From contig CALYTW010000005.1 in assembly GCA_945487905.1 (NCBI GenBank), forward strand, positions 1 to 40,966: a stretch of 40,966 nt of DNA, written 5' to 3'. Origin of the DNA: an uncultured cyanobacterium (lineage in GTDB: Bacteria > Cyanobacteriota > Vampirovibrionia > Gastranaerophilales > Gastranaerophilaceae). The notes under the pieces are model-generated. The model was not told the origin of the DNA. It worked only from the letters and a program-made list of their open reading frames with translations, and made no database searches. Both the position numbers and the translations under genes were made by a program. Positions 18,957-27,445 of the stretch are shown here, one piece after another (positions within the stretch are counted from its first letter, which is position 1; each line of letters begins with the position of its first letter).

Positions 18957-19988
18957 ATGGAAAAAGGTTTTGTAGAGAATGGATTTATCATAAATCTAAG
19001 CAACTCAAAAAACACAAATCAATTGATTTATGAATTGAGCAATATCATGGAACATCCTGATATAAGAGGTAAGCGAATATGCTTAAAGCTTGGAAGTATT
19101 GACTTGAAACAATCTCAGCTTTTGAGTATAAAAGCTTTGATTGAATCAACCGATGCGGAAATTGCATTTATTGATACGATTTCGGAACAGACGGGAGCTT
19201 CTGCGGAAAGTCTCGGAATAGTTATATCCAAGATGGGCGATGAAATGCAGGCAGATGCGGCATTAAATAATATTCCCGAAGGCGAGCCGGTTGTTATGAA
19301 AGAGGAGCTTGACACAGAAGAAGTTCCTTCAGATGATTTTGAACCGGAAGAAAATGAAGAAAATAAAAATAAAGTTGTTGAAGTTGATTCCGGCATAGAT
19401 GTTTCCGAAATAAATCCGATTAGCACACTGGAAGGAGTTGAGGATACTTATACAGAGGTTTCTGAACACGAAATATCCGAAATAATACCTTCAGAACATT
19501 ATGAAAACGAGTTTGAACGTCTTGCAGCAAGCGAAGGATTGATTTCGAACGAAGACATCAGCAAGTATATCTTGCTTGATACCGGAGAAGTCCTTCCAAA
19601 TGGTGCCGAAGAACATGCAAAAGATACAAAAGCATTGCCGACATTGTATTTGAATCAGACATTGCGTTCGGGACAAACGGTTACTTATGAAGGAAATATC
19701 CTTATTATAGGCGATGCACATCCCGGAAGCGAAATAATTGCAGACGGAGATATTACTGTTTGGGGCATTCTGGGCGGAATTGCTCACGCCGGAAAAAACG
19801 GAAATATTTCTTCAAAAATCAGAGCATTAAAGCTTAATGCAATCCAGTTAAGAATTGCAGGGTTGTACGCAAGACGCAATGATACTTTAAATGTTCCTTA
19901 TGTACAAAAATCAAATGAATTTGTACCAGAGGAAGCTCAGATTGAAGAAGGTAAAATTGTTATTTATAAAAAATTAAGGAGAGACTAA
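18957..19988 (+). CDS. minC: septum site-determining protein MinC with long acidic linker
   Basis: C-terminal MinC domain (LRSGQTVTYEGNILIIGDAHPGSEIIADGDITVWGILGGIAHAGKNGN…); followed by minD and minE. Confidence 0.93.
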   Translation: MEKGFVENGFIINLSNSKNTNQLIYELSNIMEHPDIRGKRICLKLGSIDLKQSQLLSIKALIESTDAEIAFIDTISEQTGASAESLGIVISKMGDEMQADAALNNIPEGEPVVMKEELDTEEVPSDDFEPEENEENKNKVVEVDSGIDVSEINPISTLEGVEDTYTEVSEHEISEIIPSEHYENEFERLAASEGLISNEDISKYILLDTGEVLPNGAEEHAKDTKALPTLYLNQTLRSGQTVTYEGNILIIGDAHPGSEIIADGDITVWGILGGIAHAGKNGNISSKIRALKLNAIQLRIAGLYARRNDTLNVPYVQKSNEFVPEEAQIEEGKIVIYKKLRRD

Positions 19989-20800
19989 TGACCGGTCGAG
20001 TAATAGTAATCACATCAGGCAAAGGCGGTGTAGGTAAAACTACAACAAGTGCAAATATAGGAACTGCTCTTGCAAAAGAAGGATATAAAGTAGTTCTTAT
20101 TGATACAGACTTGGGTTTGAGAAACCTTGATCTCTTGCTTGGTTTGGAAAACAGAATTGTCTATACAATTGTTGATGTAATCGAAGAAAGATGCAAGCTG
20201 AAGCAAGCTCTTGTTAAGGATAAGAAAAATCCTAATCTGTCACTGCTGGCTGCAGCTCAAACAAGAGATAAATCCGCAGTAAACGCAGAACAGCTTAAAG
20301 AGATTTGCGAAAAACTTAAAGAAAAGAACGATTTTGTACTTGTTGACTGTCCAGCTGGTATTGAACAGGGATTTCAAAACGCTGTAGCCGGAGCTTCCGA
20401 AGCAATCGTTGTTACGACTCCTGAAATGTCTGCTATAAGAGATGCTGACAGAATTATAGGGCTTTTGAATACAAAAGAAGAAATCACAAGTACAAGACTT
20501 TTGTTGAACAGAGTTCGTCCGAATTTAATTAAAAACAATGAAATGATGAGCGTTGATGACGTAGTCGGAATTTTAGAAATACCTTTAATCGGTATAATCC
20601 CTGAAGATACAGGTATTATTACTTCTACAAATAAGGGAGAGCCGATTGTTAATGACGAAAATTCTCTCGCAGGTCAGGCTTATAGAAATGTTGCAAAGCG
20701 AATCCTCGGGGAAGAAGTTCCGTTCCTTGACTTGGATGAACCGAAAGGGTTTATGGCAAAGATTAAAGATGTTTTTGCAAAATTGAAAGCGAAGGTGTAA
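19988..20800 (+). CDS. minD: septum site-determining ATPase MinD
   Basis: ITSGKGGVGKTTTSANIGTALA deviant Walker A; LIDTDLGLRNLDLLLGLENR. Confidence 0.98.
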   Translation: MTGRVIVITSGKGGVGKTTTSANIGTALAKEGYKVVLIDTDLGLRNLDLLLGLENRIVYTIVDVIEERCKLKQALVKDKKNPNLSLLAAAQTRDKSAVNAEQLKEICEKLKEKNDFVLVDCPAGIEQGFQNAVAGASEAIVVTTPEMSAIRDADRIIGLLNTKEEITSTRLLLNRVRPNLIKNNEMMSVDDVVGILEIPLIGIIPEDTGIITSTNKGEPIVNDENSLAGQAYRNVAKRILGEEVPFLDLDEPKGFMAKIKDVFAKLKAKV

Positions 20801-20801
20801 A

Positions 20802-21371
20802 ATGGGGCTTTTGACTAATTTGTATAATAAAGTTGCAAAATTTTTTCGCCAACAGGAAGGTGCTGCTGAAGATGAAGCTTCAAAATCCGTTGCAACAAGC
20901 AGATTGAAACTTGTTTTGATGCAGGACAGAACCAATTTGACTCCTAAGATTTTGGAGCAGATGAGAGGCGAACTTGTAGATTTGCTTTCAAAATACTTGG
21001 AAATGGACAAGGATTTGCTAGAGCTTAATTTTGAACAAGAAGGTGATCAGGTTGCATTGATGCTTTCTATACCTGTTATTAGAGCAAAAGACGAAGATGA
21101 AATCGAGGAAGCTCTTTCTGTGCAAAGAAATTCAGAGGATGAGTCAGTCGAAACCGATGATCTGTCTGATGAAGAAGAAAAAGAAGAAGAATATATCGAA
21201 TCGATAGATAGTGAAGATGATTCTGAAGGAATTGGAGAAGAAACGGAAGAAAGTTCTTCTGAAATTGATGAAAATGAATCAAATTTGGTTAGTGAAGTTA
21301 ATGAAGGAAAAAAATCTAAGAAAAGTTCCAAAAAAAATAACGAAGAATATATCGAATCGATAGATACATAA
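20802..21371 (+). CDS. minE: cell division topological specificity factor MinE with acidic C-terminal extension
   Basis: ATSRLKLVLMQDRTNLTPKILEQMRGELVDLLSKYLEMD core, then about 90 aa Glu/Ser-rich tail. Confidence 0.93.
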   Translation: MGLLTNLYNKVAKFFRQQEGAAEDEASKSVATSRLKLVLMQDRTNLTPKILEQMRGELVDLLSKYLEMDKDLLELNFEQEGDQVALMLSIPVIRAKDEDEIEEALSVQRNSEDESVETDDLSDEEEKEEEYIESIDSEDDSEGIGEETEESSSEIDENESNLVSEVNEGKKSKKSSKKNNEEYIESIDT

Positions 21372-21416
21372 GAAGCTGTATTATAAACTTGTAAATATCT
21401 TTTGGGGTTATAGCGA

Positions 21417-21440
21417 CGGATTTGTTATATAGCAAATCCG
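21417..21440 (+). terminator. hairpin CGGATTTG-N8-CAAATCCG downstream of minE
   Basis: Perfect 8-bp stem followed by cttatttt; weak U-tract. Confidence 0.45.
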
Positions 21441-21539
21441 CTTATTTTGTCATTCTGAGCCCTTCCCCCGTTATTCTGAGCAAAATCGCATTTTCCACTT
21501 AATATATCTTAACAATTTCATCCACGTCCGTATATTAAA

Positions 21540-22682
21540 TTACAAATGGGTAATGTTATCTCTGGTAATTACGGCATCATAATTTTTATATCCGAGAGTC
21601 TGTAAAATATTATCAGAATGGTTTCCTGCAATTTTTCTGCATTCATCGGAATCATAATTTACCATTCCTCTTGCAAATTCAGTTCCATTTTCATCGCATA
21701 TAGAAACGACTTCGCCCTGTTTAAAATCGTTAATTATTTCAACAATTCCTATCGGCAAAAGGCTCTTGTATTGATTTAAAATAGCATCTTTTGCGCCTTT
21801 GTTAACAACAATTTTTCCTAGAACATTTGTGGCATAACCAATCCATCGTTTTTTACCGGAAAGATTTTCGTCAGTAGGAATAAACATCGTTCCCAAATCT
21901 TCTCCGTTAAATATTTTGTTAATAATGTACGGAGTTTTTCCGTTTGCGATTAAAACTTTTCCCCCAAAACGTGTAACCAGTTTTGCGGCTTCAAGTTTGG
22001 TTTTCATACCGCCACGACCGCCTTCTGACGGGTCTGTTCCGAGAGAAAGAATCTTATCCGTTACTTCCGTTACTTCTTTAATAAGCTCTGCATTCGGATT
22101 TTCTTTAGGATTAGCAGTATAAAGTCCGTCTATATCTGAAAGAAGAATAAGCAAATCTGCATCAAGTTCGCTTGAAACGAGGGCGGAAAGTTTATCATTA
22201 TCCGAAAAAGAAACCTTAATTCCGGCAAGTCTGTCCGCAAGTTCAATTGTAGAAACGGTGTCATTTTGGTTAATAATCGGCACAACTCCCATTTCAAGAA
22301 GTTTATTTAAGGTAGTTCTGAGACTTAAATATCTGTGGCGGAGTGAAAAATCATCTTCTGTCAAAAGAATTTGAGCGATAGGAATATCAAATACACTAAA
22401 TCCGTTTTCGTAAAAAGACATCAAACGGCTTTGCCCTACTGCTGCACAGGCTTGTTTTACACCGTCTTCTTCTGTTGTTTCCAAATTAAGTTTTTTCTTA
22501 CCCAAGCCTACTGCACCGGAAGTTACAACGATAACTTCTTTTCCTGATTTAACAAGTTTGGAAATATCTTCAATAAAAGAATATATGCGGGAAAGTGCAA
22601 CCTCGCCTTCATCATTTCTTAAAACATTTGTTCCGAGTTTTATAACAATTCGTTTGACGTTTAAAAATTCTTTTCTTTGCAT
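21540..22682 (-). CDS. proB: glutamate 5-kinase with PUA domain
   Basis: RIVIKLGTNVLRND, VTSGAVGLGKKKL, NDTVSTIEL…FSDNDKLSALVS, GGRGGMKTKLEAAK. Confidence 0.97.
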   Translation of the reverse strand: MQRKEFLNVKRIVIKLGTNVLRNDEGEVALSRIYSFIEDISKLVKSGKEVIVVTSGAVGLGKKKLNLETTEEDGVKQACAAVGQSRLMSFYENGFSVFDIPIAQILLTEDDFSLRHRYLSLRTTLNKLLEMGVVPIINQNDTVSTIELADRLAGIKVSFSDNDKLSALVSSELDADLLILLSDIDGLYTANPKENPNAELIKEVTEVTDKILSLGTDPSEGGRGGMKTKLEAAKLVTRFGGKVLIANGKTPYIINKIFNGEDLGTMFIPTDENLSGKKRWIGYATNVLGKIVVNKGAKDAILNQYKSLLPIGIVEIINDFKQGEVVSICDENGTEFARGMVNYDSDECRKIAGNHSDNILQTLGYKNYDAVITRDNITHL

Positions 22683-22821
22683 ATTATTAATTATATAAAT
22701 TCAAATACATATTTCAATAAAATATACATTTAAGTATGCCATTTTTCCATCATTTGATGTATGTTACAAAACTTTACAAAATGTTAATATATTGATGTAA
22801 AGGGTTTTGGAGGATTATTCG

Positions 22822-24015
22822 TTGTACGCATACAAACAGCAGATTCTTAGAGAAGACATATATGCAGTACCCAAACGAGTTGCACACGTGAGGCAGAAAC
22901 CTCGTATAATAAAAAGAAAAAAAATAAATCCGATTGTTGAGTATTTCAGGCTCTTTGTAACTTTATCTTTTTTGTTTGCATTTGCAATATTTGTTCTGCC
23001 TACTTCTTATCACAATTTGGTAAAACAAGTTTTTTATCCGAGTACCATAAAAACAATTACGGGATATCAAAACAGTTTATCGGATAAAAATCCGTTTGCA
23101 AACAAAGGTGTAAATTTATACAGTATATCAAACCCAGTCGTAAATTATATTCACAACGACTTTTTCAATAATCAGTATCTCTTGACTCCTGCTATTCAAA
23201 AAGAACACAATGAAGTTACAACAATGTATCACACAGGCGAAATGCTTGATTTGAAAAAGCAATTGAAGGATTTAATGTTACAATATCCTTCCATTAAGCC
23301 TGCTATATACGTATGGGAATACGAGGGCGGAAAATATGTCGATATTGATTCTGAAAAACTTTATCCCGCTGCGAGTATTATAAAGCTTCCAGTGCTTGTA
23401 AGAATGTTTAAATCAATTGAAGCAAATCAATTTACCATCTATGATGAAATGAAAATGACAGAACCCTATCGTTCTTCAGGTTCTGGAAGTCTGCAATTCT
23501 CTTCTGCAAACAAATCATATACAATAGATTATCTTGCAAAAATAATGATTCAAGAATCCGACAATACCTCAACCAATATGATTATGTCAAAAATGGGAGG
23601 AATGGAAGATGTTAACGCAGGCTTAAGAGAATGGGGAATTTCCAGCACTTATGTAAGAACGTGGCTTCCGGATTTAGGAGGAACAAATAAAACAACTGCT
23701 TCTGATATGGCAAAAATCCTTTACAATCTTGATAACCCAGGATTTTTAAATATAAATTCCAGAGAATACATTATAGATTACATGAGCCATGTCAAAAATA
23801 ATCGTCTTATACAAGCAGGCTTAGGCGAAGGCGCTCTATTTATTCACAAAACAGGTGATATCGGTACAATGCTTGGAGATGCCGGAATTGTTTATGCCCC
23901 GAACGGGAAAAAGTATATTGTCGTAATTCTTGCACAAAGACCTTATAACTCTCCTCAGGGAAAAGATTTTATCGTTAAAGCTTCAGAAATTATTTACAAG
24001 TATATTGTCGGATAG
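22822..24015 (+). CDS. membrane-anchored class A beta-lactamase-like serine hydrolase
   Basis: SxxK (AASIIKLP), SDN (ESDNTSTN), KTG (HKTGD), N-terminal TM helix. TTG start at 22822 chosen because GGAGG lies at 22809-22813. Confidence 0.85.
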   Translation: MYAYKQQILREDIYAVPKRVAHVRQKPRIIKRKKINPIVEYFRLFVTLSFLFAFAIFVLPTSYHNLVKQVFYPSTIKTITGYQNSLSDKNPFANKGVNLYSISNPVVNYIHNDFFNNQYLLTPAIQKEHNEVTTMYHTGEMLDLKKQLKDLMLQYPSIKPAIYVWEYEGGKYVDIDSEKLYPAASIIKLPVLVRMFKSIEANQFTIYDEMKMTEPYRSSGSGSLQFSSANKSYTIDYLAKIMIQESDNTSTNMIMSKMGGMEDVNAGLREWGISSTYVRTWLPDLGGTNKTTASDMAKILYNLDNPGFLNINSREYIIDYMSHVKNNRLIQAGLGEGALFIHKTGDIGTMLGDAGIVYAPNGKKYIVVILAQRPYNSPQGKDFIVKASEIIYKYIVG

Positions 24016-24020
24016 AATAT

Positions 24021-24056
24021 GAGGATGCGGAAAAAGTCGAAAAACAGCCTTGGTAA
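24021..24056 (+). pseudogene. orphan coding tail EDAEKVEKQPW*
   Basis: First 20 nt identical to 38084-38103, where it encodes EDAEKVEGQM*. Confidence 0.35.
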
Positions 24057-24115
24057 ATTGTTAGGTTTTGCAACAAAAAGTACTGCGGTAATTCCTTGCC
24101 ATTATTGAGTTTTGA

Positions 24116-24214
24116 CAAATAAAAAATTTTATATTACAAAAGTTGTTAAATACAAAAATGCTCAAGCAGGTTGAAATACCAACACAGGAAGAATGGGCAA
24201 TGGCGGATGATTAA
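24116..24214 (+). pseudogene. orphan coding tail QIKNFILQKLLNTKMLKQVEIPTQEEWAMADD*
   Basis: Coding-like frame bounded upstream by stop TGA at 24113-24115; could alternatively be a tiny ORF from ATG 24158. Confidence 0.3.
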
Positions 24215-24293
24215 AATTGTAATACAGGTTTAAGTCGAACATATTTATAGCATTAACTATCCAAATATTTTTTCATTAGACTAAAAATTACTC

Positions 24294-25118
24294 TTAAAGG
24301 CTTAAATAATATTCCTTCATCAGCTTTGCATCGTCTTCGATATTTGGACTCTCGCAAACTATAACTCCTTTTATATCGAAAGCTTTGAATGCTCGCAGAA
24401 GGTCTTTGTAATTCATATCCGATTCTTCAAGGTTAAGATGTTTCTTTTCGCCTTTTGCACCATATTCTATTCCAGCTATATGTGCGTGAAAATTATCCAA
24501 AGCTCTTTGTCCAAGTTCTTTTCCAATTTTTTCAAAAATCGATGCAAATTCATCATAGGTATTCCAAAATCCGTTGTACCTTGCGTGTATGTGTGAAAAA
24601 TCTACACAAGGAAGTACTGTTTCAAACTCTTTTGAAAGATTGACAATTTCGTCTAAATCTCCCCATTGAGTAGACTTACCTGTGGTTTCAGGTCGAATCC
24701 ATATTTTGTTTCCGGCTTTATTTAATTCAGAAGTGATAATTTTAGTTTGTTTTTTTATTTGTTCATAAACTCTCTCAGCTTCCTGTCCCAGATAAAATCC
24801 GGCATGATAAGTTATGCTGTATCCTCCAAGTTCGTCGGTTGTCATGGCTGTTTCAATTATTCTTTGAACACTGGCTTCAACCTTTTCTTCTTCCCTTGCG
24901 TTAAGGTTGACATAAAATGGTGCGTGTGCAGTAATGATTTTTCCGGAAGCTTTTACATCAGCTCTGCTTTGGTCGGAAATTCTTACTCCATGGACAAATT
25001 CAAGCTCAAGTCCGTCTAAGCCCATTTCATCATGGATTTCGAATCCTCTTTTATATCCCTTGTTTCCTGCCTTTAAAGGAACTCCAGCTGTTAAAAAATA
25101 CAATTTGTCCATTTTCAT
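24294..25118 (-). CDS. endonuclease IV-like TIM-barrel protein
   Basis: IITAHAPFYVNLNAREEEKVEASVQRI, YHAGFYLG, RPETTGKSTQWGDLDE, CVDFSHIHAR, FHAHIAGIEYG metal-ligand pattern. Confidence 0.85.
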   Translation of the reverse strand: MKMDKLYFLTAGVPLKAGNKGYKRGFEIHDEMGLDGLELEFVHGVRISDQSRADVKASGKIITAHAPFYVNLNAREEEKVEASVQRIIETAMTTDELGGYSITYHAGFYLGQEAERVYEQIKKQTKIITSELNKAGNKIWIRPETTGKSTQWGDLDEIVNLSKEFETVLPCVDFSHIHARYNGFWNTYDEFASIFEKIGKELGQRALDNFHAHIAGIEYGAKGEKKHLNLEESDMNYKDLLRAFKAFDIKGVIVCESPNIEDDAKLMKEYYLSL

Positions 25119-25185
25119 TCTTTACCTTATGCTTGTGGTTAATCCTACAAAACTACCTACTATTTATCCTTTATTTACCCACTCC

Positions 25186-25212
25186 GGATTGATTCGCTTT
25201 GCTCGCAATGAT
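25186..25212. repeat. dispersed intergenic repeat ggattgattcgctttgctcgcaatgat
   Basis: Resembles a widespread class of intergenic repeats (…TTCGCTTTGCTCGCAATGA…); single copy in window. Confidence 0.35.
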
Positions 25213-25255
25213 GCAGAGCCTGTACTTCTTCTAATTAACGCAATACATTGACCCA

Positions 25256-26197
25256 CTACTTGAATTCTTCTCCGATTTTCGGATTTACGATTCGGATAAA
25301 ATCTTTACTATCCCCGATAAAGAAACTCCCGAATTGCAAAACTGTCGGAACGATTAAACCTTTAGATGTTGCTATGAAGAACTTGTCATCTTCAATTTTA
25401 GATACCGTTCCTGCGGGATGAGGAATTGAAAATGCATCCGAGGCAACTTCCGCTCTCATAATTTTCATTAAATTTCCACGAAAGGTTGTACTTGCAATAA
25501 TAAATGGATTCAATGCACGAATGAATCTTTCTATTTCCTCAGCAGTCTTGTTGTAATTTATGAAAATATCTCTTTCATCCAATCCTTTTCCTGAAATAAA
25601 ATCTCCGGCAGGTTGTTTTATTCTGGGTAGTTCTTGTGTTTCATACAGTTGAAGCACTTGAAGCAAAAGCTCAATACCAAGTACATTCAGCTCATTAAAA
25701 AGAGTACCCATAGTTGCTTTGGAATGTATATGGTATGGTTTTTGGGCAATTATATCTCCTGTATCAAAGGAGTCATCCATAAAATGAATGGTTACGCCCG
25801 TTTCTGTTTCGCCGTTCATAATAACCCTTGAATAAGGATTTCCGCCTCTGTATTTTGGAAGCATAGATGGATGAACATTTATAAATCCGTCTTTTGTAGC
25901 ATTCAAAAGCACTTTTGGTATTTTATAGTTAAACGAACAAACAACTGCTGCATCAATATCAAGACTGCACACTTTTTCTATTAATTGCGGTTCATCCAGT
26001 TCATCATAATCAATATAATTAAGTCCTCTGTGGATTACAAAGTTTTTAAAATCATAAAACATATTGTGGTTTTTTTTAGGCCCTAAAACACCAACAATAT
26101 TTACACCTGCCATTAGCAGACCGTCAAGCCCGATATAAGCCATATCGGGAATTCCGACAAAAAGTATTCTCTTTTTAAAAGCTAATCTGTTAAACAT
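25256..26197 (-). CDS. formyltransferase-fold protein (methionyl-tRNA formyltransferase-like)
   Basis: NVHPSMLPKYRGGNPYSRVIMNGETETGVTIHFMDDSFDTGDIIAQ signature and a C-terminal Fmt_C-like region. Confidence 0.85.
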   Translation of the reverse strand: MFNRLAFKKRILFVGIPDMAYIGLDGLLMAGVNIVGVLGPKKNHNMFYDFKNFVIHRGLNYIDYDELDEPQLIEKVCSLDIDAAVVCSFNYKIPKVLLNATKDGFINVHPSMLPKYRGGNPYSRVIMNGETETGVTIHFMDDSFDTGDIIAQKPYHIHSKATMGTLFNELNVLGIELLLQVLQLYETQELPRIKQPAGDFISGKGLDERDIFINYNKTAEEIERFIRALNPFIIASTTFRGNLMKIMRAEVASDAFSIPHPAGTVSKIEDDKFFIATSKGLIVPTVLQFGSFFIGDSKDFIRIVNPKIGEEFK

Positions 26198-26291
26198 TCA
26201 TTCACCACGGATATATCAAGTATACCTCAATTTGTGTAAATTAACAATCACTTTACTCGTTCAGCAAACACCGCTCACTTCACATACAGCC

Positions 26292-26319
26292 TTGAAATAA
26301 ACTATTTGCATGATATAAT
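26292..26319 (+). promoter_or_regulatory. promoter TTGAAA-16-TATAAT with extended -10 (TGATATAAT)
   Basis: 26292-26297 and 26314-26319, upstream of the RHH gene. Confidence 0.6.
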
Positions 26320-26348
26320 GTTTACATATACGGATATATGGAGGGAAT

Positions 26349-26537
26349 ATGGCACGTGTATTGATTTCAATGTCGAACGATTTTTTGAATAGAGTAGACA
26401 GTATTGCAACCAGCGAACAAAGAACCAGAAGCGAGCTTATTCGTGAGGCTTTGCGTGTTTATATAAAACGCAATAAGATTTCTAATAATGCCAAAGCTGA
26501 AGAAAATGCACAGCTTTTGTCCGAACTCTTAGGCTAA
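26349..26537 (+). CDS. ribbon-helix-helix (CopG/MetJ-like) DNA-binding protein
   Basis: ARVLISMSNDFLNRVDSIATSEQRTRSELIREALRVYIKR is a classic RHH; GGAGG upstream. Confidence 0.88.
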   Translation: MARVLISMSNDFLNRVDSIATSEQRTRSELIREALRVYIKRNKISNNAKAEENAQLLSELLG

Positions 26538-26563
26538 AAAAATGCTCTCATTTTATTGAGAGC
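26533..26563 (-). terminator. intrinsic terminator GCTCTCA-N6-TGAGAGC followed by T-rich tract on minus strand
   Basis: Stem 26544-26550/26557-26563; minus-strand downstream sequence ATTTTTTT; overlaps the 3' end of the RHH gene. Confidence 0.7.
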
Positions 26564-26612
26564 AAAGTATGTGAATGAAAAATATTTCGTCTGTGTTTTT
26601 ATGAAGGGGAAA

Positions 26613-27161
26613 TTACATACCGAGTTGTGATTTATAAAAACTGCTTGATGCGATTTTTGTTTGAATATAATTAACTCCGTCTGCATTTGATGCTATCTGC
26701 AAATCTGCCAATTTATCCAATCTTTTTGTAAGCTTTGTTTCAGGATAAGAAACTGAGTTGTTTCTTAATCTGACCCATGTTGCTGCTTCTTTTTGAGTAG
26801 CGATTGTTTCTTCCTGAAGGGTCGGCTTCCTTAAAACATGCATGCTTTCGTGTGCTATTAAGCAAGCTATTTGTTCAACAGGAGCGCCTGAATATACAGA
26901 ATTTATAAGAATAACCCTTCTGCCGGTGCTGTCATACGAATTTGTAGCATAAACAGTTCCGTATCCCGAAAGATTATAAAACTTAATTCTTACAGCATTT
27001 TTCTTTAAGTTAGCGAATACATCGTGTTCGCCGGATTGTTCCAAAAGCTGTAAAGCTGAAACTATTTTTGCATCTGATGAGAAATCTCGAACGCTGTATG
27101 CAAAAGTTTGCGTAACTGTTAAAGCAAAAAATACAAATAAAGCAACTAATACATTTTTCAT
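26613..27161 (-). CDS. secreted HExxH metalloprotease-like protein
   Basis: Signal peptide MKNVLVALFVFFALTVTQTFA; IACLIAHESMHVLRKPTLQEETIATQKEAATW (HExxH plus downstream Glu). Confidence 0.7.
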   Translation of the reverse strand: MKNVLVALFVFFALTVTQTFAYSVRDFSSDAKIVSALQLLEQSGEHDVFANLKKNAVRIKFYNLSGYGTVYATNSYDSTGRRVILINSVYSGAPVEQIACLIAHESMHVLRKPTLQEETIATQKEAATWVRLRNNSVSYPETKLTKRLDKLADLQIASNADGVNYIQTKIASSSFYKSQLGM

Positions 27162-27293
27162 AACACATACTCCTGAATCATTAACCTTATATATGTGTTA
27201 ACGGCTTATTTTTCCTGCACTTTAGGCAGTTTTTTTGCTTTGTAACATTGCTTAATAAATATTTACCTAAGAGGTAGTTTTTCATACAAAAAA

Positions 27294-27329
27294 GCATGAA
27301 TTGTTAAGAAGTATCTTAACAATTCATGC
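27294..27329 (-). terminator. intrinsic terminator with perfect 16-bp stem (GCATGAATTGTTAAGA-N4-TCTTAACAATTCATGC)
   Basis: Perfect inverted repeat; T6 tract on the minus strand immediately after; downstream of the binding-protein gene. Confidence 0.85.
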
Positions 27330-27348
27330 GTAATTTACAAATCTTAAT

Positions 27349-27445
27349 ATTTCTGCGGCATTTCTGCGGTATTCTGGGGCTAAATAATTTATCCTTAACT
27401 TACTCCAAGTTTACCCCTAAATTTACCCCGAAATTTACCCCCTTA
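27349..27445. repeat. short tandem repeats: 11-bp atttctgcggc units, then 12-bp tttaccccnaaa units
   Basis: tttacccctaaa 27410-27421, tttaccccgaaa 27422-27433, partial third unit overlapping the stop of the next gene. Confidence 0.65.

Noticed and set aside
21047-21331. Ser-rich antisense ORF in minE
   Set aside because: Mirror of the Glu/Asp-rich tail (GAA/GAT codons read as TTC/ATC/TCT on the other strand)
24117-24214. Riboswitch or structured RNA in the 24.0-24.3 kb gap
   Set aside because: No recognisable conserved RNA motif; sequence reads better as decayed coding tails
26349-26537. Toxin-antitoxin system
   Set aside because: RHH protein alone; no toxin-like ORF adjacent on either side
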